DNA of 40,030 nt from Candidatus Sulfotelmatobacter sp. (GCA_030039165.1 JASHQM010000173.1:1-40030); one strand, 5' to 3'; numbered from the stretch's first letter, positions 7,400-16,081 are shown. Program-made: numbers and translations. The notes: generated by a model not told the origin, from the letters alone.

Positions 7400-9391
7400 A
7401 TGGCAAGACAAAGCGCCCGTGGTGTGATCACGCCAGGGGCTTCGGCGAAAACCTTGTCTGATGCTTTGCTTTCCAGCGATCTGTTGGAAGCGGTCCCCGA
7501 CGCAATTGTTGCCGTCGATGGCGACGGAATCATTCTTCAGATCAATTCCCAGGTGCAGGAACTCTTCGGCTATGAACGCGATGAGCTGATTGGGACCAAG
7601 GTCGAGATGCTTGTACCGGAGAGGCTGCGCACTGAGCATCGCGCTCATCGCGCCAAGTTCGCCGCACATCCTAAGACGCGGCGCATGGGGGCCGAGCTTG
7701 AACTTTATGGGCGCAGAAGAGACGGGTCGCAATTCCCGGTCGAAATCAGCCTAAGCCCGGTGGCGGTCGACGGCCGAATTGTGGTTCTCAGCGCCATTCG
7801 CGACGTTAGCGAGCGGCAACGGATGGAGCGAGAGTTGCGGCGGGTAAGCGAAGAGATGCATCGCCAGACCGTGGAACAACTGGGAGAATACCGCTCGCGC
7901 CTGGCCTCGATTATCGATTCTTCCGAAGACGCAATTATCGCCAAGACGCTGGACGGAACGATTACCGCGTGGAATAAGGGCGCGGAGCACATTTACGGAT
8001 ATACGGCGGAAGAGATGATCGGCAAGAATATTTCCACACTGGTTCCCGCCGACCGGCCCAATGAGATTCCGGAAATCATGAGAAAGATTGTCCACGGGGA
8101 AAGCATCGAGCACTACGAATCTGTACGTGTCACCAAGGACAGGCGGCAATTGAATATTTCGATCACGGTTTCTCCGCTGCGCGATGCGACCGGCGAGATT
8201 GTGGGCGCCTCGGCCATCGCCCGCGACATAACCGCCCAGCGAAAAGCCGAAGAGCAGTTGCGGCAGTCTCAAAAAATGGAAGCCGTGGGCCGGCTGGCGG
8301 GAGGGGTGGCGCACGACTTCAACAACGTTCTGGGCATTATCAATGCATGCGCGGAATTTCTGCGGGACCGGATCGAGACTGGTTCCGAGCCGGCGGTTTA
8401 TGTGGAGAACATCCGCAAGGCGACCGAACGTGGTGCGGCACTGACTAGGCAGTTGCTGGCCTTCAGCCGCAAACAGGTGGTTAAGCCGGTTCTGCTGGAC
8501 ATGAATGACCGGCTGAAAGAGATCAGCAGGCTGCTGCGGCCCCTGATGGGAGACGATGTTGAGATTGTCGTCAGGCCGCGATCAGAGTCGACGATCGTGG
8601 AAGCCGATCCTGGCCAGCTCGACCAGATCATCATGAACCTCGCCGTCAACGCCCGCGATGCTATGCCAAAAGGCGGGCGCTTCATTCTGGAAACTGATTT
8701 GGTCGAGTTTGACCAACACTTTGCCGATCAACACCAGCCGCTCAAACCCGGCAAGTACGTCATGCTGGCAGTGAGCGACAGCGGTGTGGGGATGGATAAG
8801 GCCACGCTTTCACGCATTTTTGAGCCTTTTTTCACCACGAAGGAACAGGGCAAAGGGACCGGGCTCGGCCTGGCGACGGTCTATGGAATCGCGCAACAAG
8901 CGGGCGGGCATATCTGGGTCTACAGCGAGCCGGGACAAGGTACGACTTTCAAGCTGTATCTGCCGTCCGCGGAAGATAAGCTGAAGGCAACACCTATTGC
9001 GCAGGCTGCCGAGGCCGCTCCCAAGCGGCTGGCCACGATTCTGCTGGTGGAAGATGACGAGATCATGCGCAGCCTGACCAGGCAGATGTTGAAAGAGCAG
9101 GGGTATACGGTCGTCGAGGCGAGCCATGGCAAGGCCGCACTGGAGTGGATGCAGGCCAATCACGCGCAGCCGATTGATTTGTTGCTGACCGATGTCGTCA
9201 TGCCGGCCATGAGCGGACCTGAATTGGCAGAACGGCTGAGTGCGCTTCATCCCAAGCTGAAGATCATTTACATGTCGGGATATACGGGGGAGCTGATGGA
9301 GGCCAGCGAGCGGCTGAAACGCGGAATCCTGATCGAAAAACCGTTTACTCGGACGGCCCTGCTGAACACCCTGCATAAAACCCTGGGGTGA
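7400..9391 (+). CDS. PAS-PAS hybrid sensor histidine kinase with receiver
   Basis: The 663-residue soluble protein begins at ATG 7400 after a G-rich GGGGGCG. Domains in order: PAS at about 25-140 (AVPDAIVAVDGDG ... SAIRDVSERQ), a second PAS at about 165-285 (SSEDAIIAKTLDGTITAWN ... ARDITAQRKAEEQ), HisKA with phospho-acceptor His305 in VAHDFNN, HATPase at about 410-525 with the N box NLAVNARDAM, DSGVGM and GTGLGL, then a receiver domain at about 547-660 with acidic DD, phospho-acceptor Asp598 in LLTDVVMP and Lys647 in EKPF. No transmembrane helices are present, so it senses a cytoplasmic signal. As a C-terminal receiver hybrid without a nearby response regulator, it likely feeds a phosphorelay elsewhere. 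It is divergent from the STAS gene. Confidence 0.93.
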   Translation: MARQSARGVITPGASAKTLSDALLSSDLLEAVPDAIVAVDGDGIILQINSQVQELFGYERDELIGTKVEMLVPERLRTEHRAHRAKFAAHPKTRRMGAELELYGRRRDGSQFPVEISLSPVAVDGRIVVLSAIRDVSERQRMERELRRVSEEMHRQTVEQLGEYRSRLASIIDSSEDAIIAKTLDGTITAWNKGAEHIYGYTAEEMIGKNISTLVPADRPNEIPEIMRKIVHGESIEHYESVRVTKDRRQLNISITVSPLRDATGEIVGASAIARDITAQRKAEEQLRQSQKMEAVGRLAGGVAHDFNNVLGIINACAEFLRDRIETGSEPAVYVENIRKATERGAALTRQLLAFSRKQVVKPVLLDMNDRLKEISRLLRPLMGDDVEIVVRPRSESTIVEADPGQLDQIIMNLAVNARDAMPKGGRFILETDLVEFDQHFADQHQPLKPGKYVMLAVSDSGVGMDKATLSRIFEPFFTTKEQGKGTGLGLATVYGIAQQAGGHIWVYSEPGQGTTFKLYLPSAEDKLKATPIAQAAEAAPKRLATILLVEDDEIMRSLTRQMLKEQGYTVVEASHGKAALEWMQANHAQPIDLLLTDVVMPAMSGPELAERLSALHPKLKIIYMSGYTGELMEASERLKRGILIEKPFTRTALLNTLHKTLG

Positions 9392-9467
9392 ACTGAAGCA
9401 GTGGCGCGGTAATAGGGAAGCGAGCCAAAACCGCGATTTTCGCCGCGCAAAAAATACGCCCCATCGC

Positions 9468-9518
9468 GCGGCTCGCCCAGATTCTTCGCAGCGCAGAGGA
9501 GGCTTGCTCAGGATGACA
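9468..9518 (+). repeat. 51-bp dispersed repeat, copy A
   Basis: This 51-base sequence begins GCGGCTCGCCCAGAT and ends GGATGACA. An inverted copy of exactly the same length lies at 39109-39159, with 42 of 51 bases identical and no gaps. It sits in the 378-base gap between the hybrid kinase and the Crp/Fnr gene. The rest of that gap shows no gene, only the AGGAGG-like ribosome binding site near 9760. Confidence 0.6.
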
Positions 9519-9769
9519 ATCAGCGAACTGAGGTCACGAACCTTTCGTGAGGCGGTCACAGCCCAGCGGTGATGACGATCACACAGTAACGGTGTGAAAA
9601 AACCCACAAGGTTACCATTAATCTGATTTAGCGGATCTGCGATCTTCCTGCCCATCCAAGACATAAGGCCATTGTTATCAGATACTTACCACAGCATCGG
9701 CGGTTTGACCCGACCATTCCTCTTGATGGCACAGAAGCTGCCTTTACCCCGGGTGTCGAGGAGGCAGTC

Positions 9770-10459
9770 ATGGCCGCTCATGTGATTGATCAGAGGAATG
9801 CAGAGAAGACCTTGGGGAATCTTTCTGCCGCGGCAGTCGAGGCCCTGGAACAAGCCGCTTTAACCACTACCTATCCCACAGGGGCAGTGTTGTTTGCCGA
9901 ATCACAGGCGCCCAGGGGGGTATTCATCGTGCGGCGCGGGAGAGTGAAGCTTTCGGTGTCGGGCAGTGACGGCAGGACCTTGATTCTAAGAATCGTCGAG
10001 GGGGGAGACATTCTAGGAGCGGCTTCAGTGATTGCCGGACGCGAATACGAAGCGACGGCGGAAACGCAGGAACCCAGCGAAGTAAGTTTTATCCGGCAGA
10101 GCGATTTGCTGCGCCTGATGCGGGGTAGTGGCGAGATTGCGCTGTGGGTGACGCAGCACTTGAGCTCGGACTACAACTGCACCTGCCGCGAAATTCGTGA
10201 CCTGATGCTTTCGGATTCGGCCGGCGAAAAGCTGGCGCGGCTCATGGTGGGCTGGCTCGATCACAGCGGCGAAACGAAGCAGTCGGGACAGGTGAAGATG
10301 GCGCTGACCCATGAAGAGATCGGACAGATGATTGGAACGTCGCGAGAAACGGTAAGCCGGTTGATCGCCGGATTCAAGAAGCAAAATTTGATCCAGCAGA
10401 ATGGCGCGACGCTGGTGATTCCGAACCGCATGGCTCTGGAATCTTTGATTACCGCCTAG
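9770..10459 (+). CDS. Crp/Fnr family transcription regulator
   Basis: The ATG at 9770 follows GAGGAGGCAGTC. The 229-residue product has a cyclic-nucleotide-binding-type jelly roll at about 20-135 (YPTGAVLFAESQAPRGVFIV, then RRGRVKLSVSG) and a C-terminal winged helix with THEEIGQMIGTSRETVSRLI as the DNA-reading element. The N-terminal Cys cluster of oxygen-sensing FNR is missing, so it is not an Fe-S FNR; the effector is unknown. It stands alone; its stop codon is the first part of a repeat that recurs at 11541. Confidence 0.92.
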   Translation: MAAHVIDQRNAEKTLGNLSAAAVEALEQAALTTTYPTGAVLFAESQAPRGVFIVRRGRVKLSVSGSDGRTLILRIVEGGDILGAASVIAGREYEATAETQEPSEVSFIRQSDLLRLMRGSGEIALWVTQHLSSDYNCTCREIRDLMLSDSAGEKLARLMVGWLDHSGETKQSGQVKMALTHEEIGQMIGTSRETVSRLIAGFKKQNLIQQNGATLVIPNRMALESLITA

Positions 10460-10585
10460 GTTGCCCTCCGTTACGGGCTGGCCAACCAGCCGGCCCGCCC
10501 TCCCCTTCCAAATTTTCCGTTGAAACCGGGATGGCCTGTTTTTTATTCTTTGCGCGGTGGCAAAGGACGCGCGTCTGAGGTGGCC
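10456..10585 (+). repeat. Post-stop-codon repeat, copy 1, with hairpin
   Basis: The element begins with CTAGGTTGCCCTCCG, which includes the TAG stop of the regulator gene. It contains a strong hairpin (GGCTGG, loop CCAA, CCAGCC at 10476-10491) and ends with GGCAAAGGACGC and GTCTGAGG. A diverged copy with the same 15-base opening, again starting on a TAG stop, lies at 11541. The hairpin may act in transcript end formation, although a T run occurs only about 45 bases later. Nothing else is seen between 10586 and the next gene. Confidence 0.55.
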
Positions 10586-10692
10586 CGACACGCAGGAGCT
10601 GCGCCGGGGAACCGCAAAATTAACCGGAGACTGCCTCCGAGAAGAATGATTAAATTGCAGCGTAGCACTGTGGAGCAACCCGGAGGCGGACG

Positions 10693-11544
10693 ATGGAGAA
10701 AGCGCGATCTTTTGCCATTTGTGCTTTCAACTTAGTCGCCTTTGGCCTGTTAGCATTTGCCATCGCCATTCTCGCCGGCGGTATCTGGAGTGCCCTGCTC
10801 GTCACCAATCTTCGTAGCAGCCCTGCACTGCCTTGGTCCGTTCCTGTGATGGCATTTCTGCTATGGCTGGCGTGGAAATATCTCGGCGGTATGGGATGGC
10901 CGCACAGCACTTCTGAAGCGCGACGCCGCTACCTGAGAGCCAACAGAAAATCCGGACAAATCTACCTGTGGGCATGGGTCGCGGGTGTTTTATCGGTGGT
11001 TGCGCTGGCTGGAATCTGGATCGTGCTTCTGCGATTGGTAAGGACGCCGCCCAACATTTTTTCTGACATGTCGCGCTATCCGCGAATCACCGTAGCGCTC
11101 ATGATCCTGATGGGGTCGCTGGTTTCTCCCTTCATGGAGGAAGCTGGCTTTCGCGGATATTTCCAGGTCGTCCTCGAACGGGAGTTCCGCGCCCCACTTG
11201 CTGTCGTGATCTCGTCCGTCGTGTTCGCGCTCGCCCATGGACCGACCCAAGGCTTCCTGTGGCCCAAGCTCCTTTTCTACTTTCTCGTTGGTATATCATT
11301 CGGCGCCACAGCCTACCTCACCGATTCGACACTGCCAGCCATCCCTGTTCACTTCCTGGGGCTTGTTCTCTTCTTCACCGTGATCTGGCCACGAGACGCC
11401 GCGCGCCGGTTAGTTTTGGAAAGTGGGACTGACAACTGGTTTTGGATACATGTAGCACAGGCAATCATATTTACGATGCTAGCAGGCTGGGCCTTTCGAC
11501 GGCTCGCCAAGCTGGGCAGCCGATCTTTAGACAAGCGCAGCTAG
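10693..11544 (+). CDS. CPBP family intramembrane glutamic endopeptidase
   Basis: Start ATG 10693 follows CCGGAGG. The 283-residue protein has about eight hydrophobic segments. The family motifs are complete: Glu149-Glu150 and Arg154 in MEEAGFRGY (EExxxR), His182 in FALAHG, and His220 in IPVHFLG. CPBP (Abi, Rce1-related) proteases cleave substrates within the membrane and occur in protein maturation, regulation and bacteriocin immunity. The gene is bracketed by two copies of a diverged repeat and has no functional partner beside it, so the substrate cannot be inferred. Confidence 0.92.
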   Translation: MEKARSFAICAFNLVAFGLLAFAIAILAGGIWSALLVTNLRSSPALPWSVPVMAFLLWLAWKYLGGMGWPHSTSEARRRYLRANRKSGQIYLWAWVAGVLSVVALAGIWIVLLRLVRTPPNIFSDMSRYPRITVALMILMGSLVSPFMEEAGFRGYFQVVLEREFRAPLAVVISSVVFALAHGPTQGFLWPKLLFYFLVGISFGATAYLTDSTLPAIPVHFLGLVLFFTVIWPRDAARRLVLESGTDNWFWIHVAQAIIFTMLAGWAFRRLAKLGSRSLDKRS

Positions 11545-11662
11545 GTTGCCCTCCGCTCCGGGCCGGTTTGCCCTTTTCTCTTTCAGATTTCTCGTCGAGA
11601 CCGAAGGCAGCCCGTTCTTTGTTGTTCGCGCGTTGGCAAAGACGCAGGGTCTGAGGAGCGAA
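11541..11662 (+). repeat. Post-stop-codon repeat, copy 2, with weak terminator
   Basis: This diverged copy of the element at 10456 begins CTAGGTTGCCCTCCG on the stop codon of the CPBP gene. Further shared blocks are GAGACCG, GCGCG, GGCAAAGACGC and GTCTGAGG, while the middle is shortened. Here GGGC/GCCC (11560-11573) closes a small hairpin directly followed by TTTTCTCTTT, a plausible weak intrinsic terminator. Confidence 0.5.
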
Positions 11663-11677
11663 GCTGCACGGCTTCGA

Positions 11678-11881
11678 TTATGCCCGCCAGAAGCGATGCT
11701 GCTGAAGATTCGGCCGTGCCTCTTTCTGCAGATCGAGCGACGTGAACATGACTGGCTCGTGGTGTACCTGGGCCGCATGCTGGTTGATGGCGGTCGCGGC
11801 TTGAGTGCGCCGATTGCCGTTGCTCAGATCAAACTCGAAGGTGCACACACAATGGGGGCAACGAGTGCAGGTGAACTTCAT
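11678..11881 (-). CDS. Small Cys-rich protein with CPHC-type motif
   Basis: The 67-residue frame starts at ATG 11881 directly after AAGGGAGG, a strong ribosome binding site; an upstream in-frame ATG at 11920 lacks one. The N-terminus CTRCPHCVC is typical of a half zinc ribbon, and later histidines (HAAQVHHE) could complete a metal site. The opposite strand is open over this stretch too but has no supporting features. It lies downstream of the LiaF-like gene on the same strand with a gap of 184 bases. No family recognised. Confidence 0.5.
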   Translation of the reverse strand: MKFTCTRCPHCVCTFEFDLSNGNRRTQAATAINQHAAQVHHEPVMFTSLDLQKEARPNLQQHRFWRA

Positions 11882-12065
11882 GCCTCCCTTGATACGGACG
11901 ATGGTGTAGAAGCGTTTCACAAGAGCCAGTGTAGTGGTTTGGCGGAGAAGGAAAAGTCACGGGCGGTGCAAGGCGAAGGTAACGGAGGGAGGAGTTTCAA
12001 AACGGGAATGGGAAACAAGCGGCGGCTGTGCTCGCGTCGGCATTGCTTTTCGCGGTTCCCAAGCG

Positions 12066-13613
12066 TCAGTTCTCTGTGGGCTCGACTTTTGACTTGGGCG
12101 GTGGGAGCGAACGCGCCTTGGGTTGTTTTGCACCCGGCACTCCTCCTGAGATTCCTCCGGATATGCCTTCCGTCGGGCCTCCCATGCGGGCGGCGCGGCG
12201 AATTTCGATGCCGTCGTGTTCGTTGTTGAGCACGATGTGCGATGTACCGCTGCCCACAGTGCCACTGGCTTGCGACTCGCGGTCGGAGTTTTCGATTTTG
12301 ATCTCGCCAAAGTCGCTCTGAATTTCCCCGTCGCGCGTGCGCGCGTCGAGCTTAAATCCCGCTTTATCGGGAACGCTGAGATTGATGTCGCCACTGCGGC
12401 TGTCGATCTGAACATTGCCCAGCGAGCGCATGTTAACTTCGATGTCGCCATTTTCATTCTTGAGGCGAACGTCGCCGGAGACTTCTTCGAGGCGAATCTG
12501 TTTGGAGCGCGTGGTCAGATTCACAGGGCCGACGATCTGGTCGGCGTGAAGGTCGTCGGAGTCGAGGTCAAGTTCGCCATCGACGCGGGAAAGTTCGAGA
12601 TCAGTACGCGAGGACTTAAAGGAAACGTTTTTGGCGATGCGCGCCAGTTTGACGCTCTCCTGAAATTCGCCGTCCAGTTGGGCAGACCCTTTGACATCGG
12701 TGATGGACACTTCGTTCAGACGGCCGTCGATATGAACGTCGCCAGTGATGTTTTCCACTCTGGCTGAACTTCTTTCCAGATTCAATTTGACGTTGCCGTT
12801 AACGTCTTCAACCGAGACGTCGCTGTGCTGATTGTTGATGTCGACTTCGCCATCGCGGCCAGTGACGGAGACGTCGCCGCGGCGGGAAGTGACCTGCAAC
12901 TGCATCTTTCGCGGGATGGAGATATCGAGATCGGTCTCGACGGAGTGCTCACCCGCTGCTTGAGTTTTGGCGTCCAGAGTCAGCATGCCGCCGGTAGTGG
13001 TGAGCGTGGGCTTGGTTTCGGAATTGTATTTGTCGGCATCGCTCTGATTTTCCGCGCCCACACGCTTACGAACGGTAACGCTGATTTTATTATCGCTGGA
13101 GAAGCTGACACGCACCGCGCCGTGATCGTCGTTGACCCGCAGGATGTTGGTGGTTGATGGCAGGTCCTGTTGGAGATGATCGTCGTAGTTGTAGCTGTCG
13201 CCGAAAATATTATCGAGATCGTTGTCGTCGATGTTCAGGTTGTCGCGCAGTTCTCCCCAATTGAACCGCGAAGCTTGCGTGGCCGACAAGCCGCAGATGA
13301 CGATAAAAATGATCAGAAAGACGCCCCCCACGCCGATGCCGCGGGCTTGCAGACCCTCACGCTGGGCCTGTTGATATTCGATTAGCTTGATGATGCCCCA
13401 GAGAATCAGCAGGGCGGGCCAGTAGTGGGCGAAAATCCTGCCCAGCTGATACCAGGAAATCGTGTGCATGTTGCCGAGCAGGAAGATGATGCCGAGAATG
13501 ATCAGCACGACCGGCCCGGCGAACGAGCGGCGGTAACGGCGCGGAGGCGGACCATAAGGCGGAATCGGCGGCTGGCTCGGAGGCGGCGCAACGGGCGGAA
13601 TGGTGCTAGACAT
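12066..13613 (-). CDS. LiaF/DUF4097-type membrane-anchored beta-repeat protein
   Basis: The 515-residue protein begins with a Pro-rich cytoplasmic-type segment (1-30), then three membrane segments at about 31-48, 63-78 and 93-110, arranged like the LiaI/LiaF transmembrane module. Residues about 150-470 form short repeating strands with alternating D/N-x-V/I patterns (for example RRGDVSVTGRDGEVDINN), the DUF4097/adhesin-like right-handed beta-helix seen in LiaF C-termini. The C-terminus is Gly/Pro/Lys-rich. LiaF-type proteins sense or modulate cell-envelope stress. It overlaps the upstream B-box gene by 8 bases and is the last clear gene of the sigma/anti-sigma operon. Confidence 0.85.
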   Translation of the reverse strand: MSSTIPPVAPPPSQPPIPPYGPPPRRYRRSFAGPVVLIILGIIFLLGNMHTISWYQLGRIFAHYWPALLILWGIIKLIEYQQAQREGLQARGIGVGGVFLIIFIVICGLSATQASRFNWGELRDNLNIDDNDLDNIFGDSYNYDDHLQQDLPSTTNILRVNDDHGAVRVSFSSDNKISVTVRKRVGAENQSDADKYNSETKPTLTTTGGMLTLDAKTQAAGEHSVETDLDISIPRKMQLQVTSRRGDVSVTGRDGEVDINNQHSDVSVEDVNGNVKLNLERSSARVENITGDVHIDGRLNEVSITDVKGSAQLDGEFQESVKLARIAKNVSFKSSRTDLELSRVDGELDLDSDDLHADQIVGPVNLTTRSKQIRLEEVSGDVRLKNENGDIEVNMRSLGNVQIDSRSGDINLSVPDKAGFKLDARTRDGEIQSDFGEIKIENSDRESQASGTVGSGTSHIVLNNEHDGIEIRRAARMGGPTEGISGGISGGVPGAKQPKARSLPPPKSKVEPTEN

Positions 13614-14625
13614 TGTGCACCTCCCCGGAAGATGAAGTGGCGCCGGGCGAAGCCGGGGGCGGCGCCACCGGCGGAGTAGTGGGCGGCGGAGCGGCAGCTC
13701 GGGGCGCAGGCGGCAGCGGGCCGACGTGTCCGGCAGATGACGCGCTGCTCTGGATCAGCTTCACGATACCCCCTGCCAGCAACCACGCTGGCCAGGTGCG
13801 ATCGATATCAGCCACGTCGGTGGTCTGAAGCAGCAAAAGGATACCGGTAACCAGCACCATGGATGGGCCCATGAGCCAACGCGTGCTGCACCGGCCGCAT
13901 TGACACTTGCGGCGGGCCCGCTCCCAATTGCGGTAGAACATCCAGACGCCAAAGAAAACCAGAATCAGCGGCCAATAGCGATCAAAACCGTACTCGAAGA
14001 TTCCCATCGTGTGCAGCAGGAAGAGAATGCCGAGTCCGATCAGAACCACGGCGCCCACCGGCATTTTGCCGCTGTCAAATCTCTCACCCATGCTGAAGGT
14101 CTGGCTCAGGCCCATGGGATCAGGCACAGGCTGGCCTGATTGCAGTGCATGAGCGGTACGCACCGCATCGATGATCTGGTAAACGTAGAAAAACGCGATG
14201 CCGAGCCCGAATAGCCAGTCCCAGCTGCCGGCGTGGTTGGCGCCGAAAATCAGCATGATGAAAATCACCAGATGGGCCAGCCCTTTGGCGTATTGCGAAC
14301 AGTAGACTGCGCCCACGCCGAAGGGAAAGAATCCGGCGAGAATGCCGGCGACGGCGGGGTTCGGACCGGAACCGGTTCGCATCGGCGGCACGCCTCCGGC
14401 AGGCGGATATGTAGCCTGGACGTTGGAGGGAGGATATACATTCTGCGCGGGCGGGACGAAAGCGGCTGCCGGCGGGGGCGGAGCGGGGCCTTCGAGCCTG
14501 GCCGCGATGCACGACTCGCAATAAATCACGCCGCGAACGTCGCGCGTGCAGTTGGAGCAGAGCGCCTTGCCGCAGGTGCGGCAGAAGGCGACTGCGGCAA
14601 TATCGGGATGATTGGCGCAGTTCAT
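13606..14625 (-). CDS. B-box zinc finger, TM2-like and LiaI-like membrane protein
   Basis: Start ATG 14625 follows AGGAGG. The 339-residue product opens with a B-box-like zinc finger: Cys3, His6, Cys15, Cys18, Cys23, Cys26, Cys36 and Cys39. A Pro-rich linker (45-95) leads to a TM2-like region (NPAVAGILAGFFPFGVGAVY onward) and then to a LiaI-like pair of segments around VGAVVLIGLGILFLLHTMG and a following YWPLILVFFGVW. A second Cys cluster KCQCGRC lies near 245. The C-terminus is Ala/Pro-rich. It overlaps the anti-sigma gene by ATGA and the LiaF-like gene by 8 bases, so translation is coupled. Probably an envelope-stress partner of the LiaF-like protein. Confidence 0.85.
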   Translation of the reverse strand: MNCANHPDIAAVAFCRTCGKALCSNCTRDVRGVIYCESCIAARLEGPAPPPPAAAFVPPAQNVYPPSNVQATYPPAGGVPPMRTGSGPNPAVAGILAGFFPFGVGAVYCSQYAKGLAHLVIFIMLIFGANHAGSWDWLFGLGIAFFYVYQIIDAVRTAHALQSGQPVPDPMGLSQTFSMGERFDSGKMPVGAVVLIGLGILFLLHTMGIFEYGFDRYWPLILVFFGVWMFYRNWERARRKCQCGRCSTRWLMGPSMVLVTGILLLLQTTDVADIDRTWPAWLLAGGIVKLIQSSASSAGHVGPLPPAPRAAAPPPTTPPVAPPPASPGATSSSGEVHNV

Positions 14626-15398
14626 ACGAACCTCCTGTACGTGGTCACCGACACTACAGGCAGATCCTGATTTAACGAGTGGACGACAGATGGACCCAGT
14701 GGCGCGCAGGCCAGCACAAAATGACTGTCGGGCTGGCTGTAGTTGCGCTCCTGCTTCTGCTCGGGCTGTTCAGTTGTGTCGTTCTTGTGCTCTTTCGTTT
14801 TCGCCGGTGCCGGCTCGGCGGGAGCGACGTCGCGCTTGAGTTGCCGCATACGCGACTCTACCTCGTAGACGAACCGGATGTTCTCGTAGTAGCGCACCAC
14901 GCGGGCCTGCGTATTGTAATACGTGTGCCGAATGGCGGCCGGACGCAAACTGATCTGACGCAGATCCGAAGGTTTCACGCCCAACATGCTGAGGGCAACC
15001 GACAGTGAGAAGAATGCCATGCCGAACGACATGGCAAATCTCGGCTGCCGAACAGTTGCCCAAAGCGGCTGCAAGGCATCGGAAACCCATGCTTGCGCGC
15101 GCTCCCACAGCGGAAATTGCGCGGCGGCTATGCCGGCCTGCTGGCGTTGGGTGTCAACGCTCGTCGTGGATGCCAGAATGTTGTGGACCAGGCTGGCGGG
15201 AGGCTCCACCTCCGTGAGACCTTTCAGCCAGTTGCGGCCCGCCTCGACTTCGGCGAGCAGCGGCCCGCAGACGGAGCAAGTCCGCGCGTGGGCCTGGAAG
15301 GCGGCGAGCCGAGGGCCGCTCAGGACGCCATCGATGGCATCCGAAAGCAGGCTTTCGAACTCGGGGTGCTGCATTCCGTTTCTGGTCAGGTCTGGCAT
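14622..15398 (-). CDS. Zinc-finger anti-sigma factor
   Basis: The 258-residue protein (ATG 15398, overlapping the sigma gene's TGA as TGATG; a GTG one codon earlier is also possible) has an N-terminal putative zinc finger of the zf-HC2 type with His32, Cys35 and Cys38 (HARTCSVC) at about residues 31-38. A single membrane helix lies at about 125-145 (FAMSFGMAFFSLSVALSMLG). The rest is an extracytoplasmic-type region with a charged Lys/Glu segment near 200-225. Such proteins hold their cognate ECF sigma factor at the membrane and release it on a signal. It sits between the sigma gene and the B-box gene with overlaps on both sides. Confidence 0.88.
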   Translation of the reverse strand: MPDLTRNGMQHPEFESLLSDAIDGVLSGPRLAAFQAHARTCSVCGPLLAEVEAGRNWLKGLTEVEPPASLVHNILASTTSVDTQRQQAGIAAAQFPLWERAQAWVSDALQPLWATVRQPRFAMSFGMAFFSLSVALSMLGVKPSDLRQISLRPAAIRHTYYNTQARVVRYYENIRFVYEVESRMRQLKRDVAPAEPAPAKTKEHKNDTTEQPEQKQERNYSQPDSHFVLACAPLGPSVVHSLNQDLPVVSVTTYRRFV

Positions 15399-16081
15399 CA
15401 CATCACCTGCCTATAGGTACGTTGTAGAAGGCGCGCGAGTTCCGCGCGGCCACGATTTATTCGACTTTTCACAGTTCCCTCCGGAACCTTCAAAACGCTT
15501 GCGATTTCACGATAATCGAAATCCTGTAAGTCCCTTAGAATCACAGCTTCACGGAGCTCTGGCGAAAGTTTCGCCAAGGCGGCGTGAACGGTTTCTCCGA
15601 CCTCCCGGCTCTGCACGCGGGAGTCCGGCGGAGCCGAGTGGTCCTGAATTTGCTCGCTAAGCGGCTGCGCGTCTTCCTGGGCGGAAACTGGCGCATCCAT
15701 CGAGTCGGTGAGACGGTCTTGTTTTGTCTTGCGGAAGTGGTCGACCAGCAGGTTTCGGGTGATGGTCGTCACCCAGGTGACAAATGCTCCTTTCGAGCTG
15801 TCGTAGCTCGATAGGGTGCGGTACATCTTGATGAAAACTTCCTGGGTCAGATCTTCGGCGTCGTCCGCCGATCCAGCAAAGCGGTAGCAAATGTTGTAGA
15901 TGCGGCGGCTATACGTGCGAACAATTTCCTCCCAGGCAGCAGCGTCGCCCGAAACGCAGCGGCGGACTAGCATCGCAACTACCTGGATGTCTTCCAAATT
16001 CGTACCGCGAATGATGCCATTCCGAATCGGTCCAAAGGACCGGTGAGGAAGCTGCTTTTGCCTATACAGGCAACCCCACAC
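15398..16081 (-). CDS. ECF sigma-70 family RNA polymerase sigma factor
   Basis: The product, up to 227 residues, has sigma region 2 (AWEEIVRTYSRRIYNICYRF, then DAEDLTQEVFIKMYR) and region 4 (LPELREAVILRDL-like, then DYREIASVLKVPEGTVKSRI), separated by a Gln/Ser/Asp-rich linker. Similar to the SigE/RpoE group. The start is uncertain: GTG 16081 gives an unusual N-terminal extension that contains a perfect inverted repeat, and the ATG at 15973 would begin right at region 2. No strong ribosome binding site decides it. It heads an operon with its zinc-finger anti-sigma factor and two membrane proteins, and probably activates that operon. Confidence 0.9.
   Translation of the reverse strand: MWGCLYRQKQLPHRSFGPIRNGIIRGTNLEDIQVVAMLVRRCVSGDAAAWEEIVRTYSRRIYNICYRFAGSADDAEDLTQEVFIKMYRTLSSYDSSKGAFVTWVTTITRNLLVDHFRKTKQDRLTDSMDAPVSAQEDAQPLSEQIQDHSAPPDSRVQSREVGETVHAALAKLSPELREAVILRDLQDFDYREIASVLKVPEGTVKSRINRGRAELARLLQRTYRQVM
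16028..16042. promoter_or_regulatory. Inverted repeat near the sigma factor start
   Basis: CGGTCC-AAA-GGACCG is a perfect interrupted palindrome lying between the outermost possible start (16081) and region 2 of the sigma factor. If the true start is downstream, this sits in the leader or promoter of the operon and could be an operator. The gene-free remainder 16082-16292 shows nothing I can name. Confidence 0.3.

Noticed and set aside
11546..12229. 227-codon rightward frame
   Set aside because: It crosses the repeat after the CPBP gene, lies opposite the Cys-rich miniprotein and the LiaF-like gene, and has no ribosome binding site or recognisable domain.
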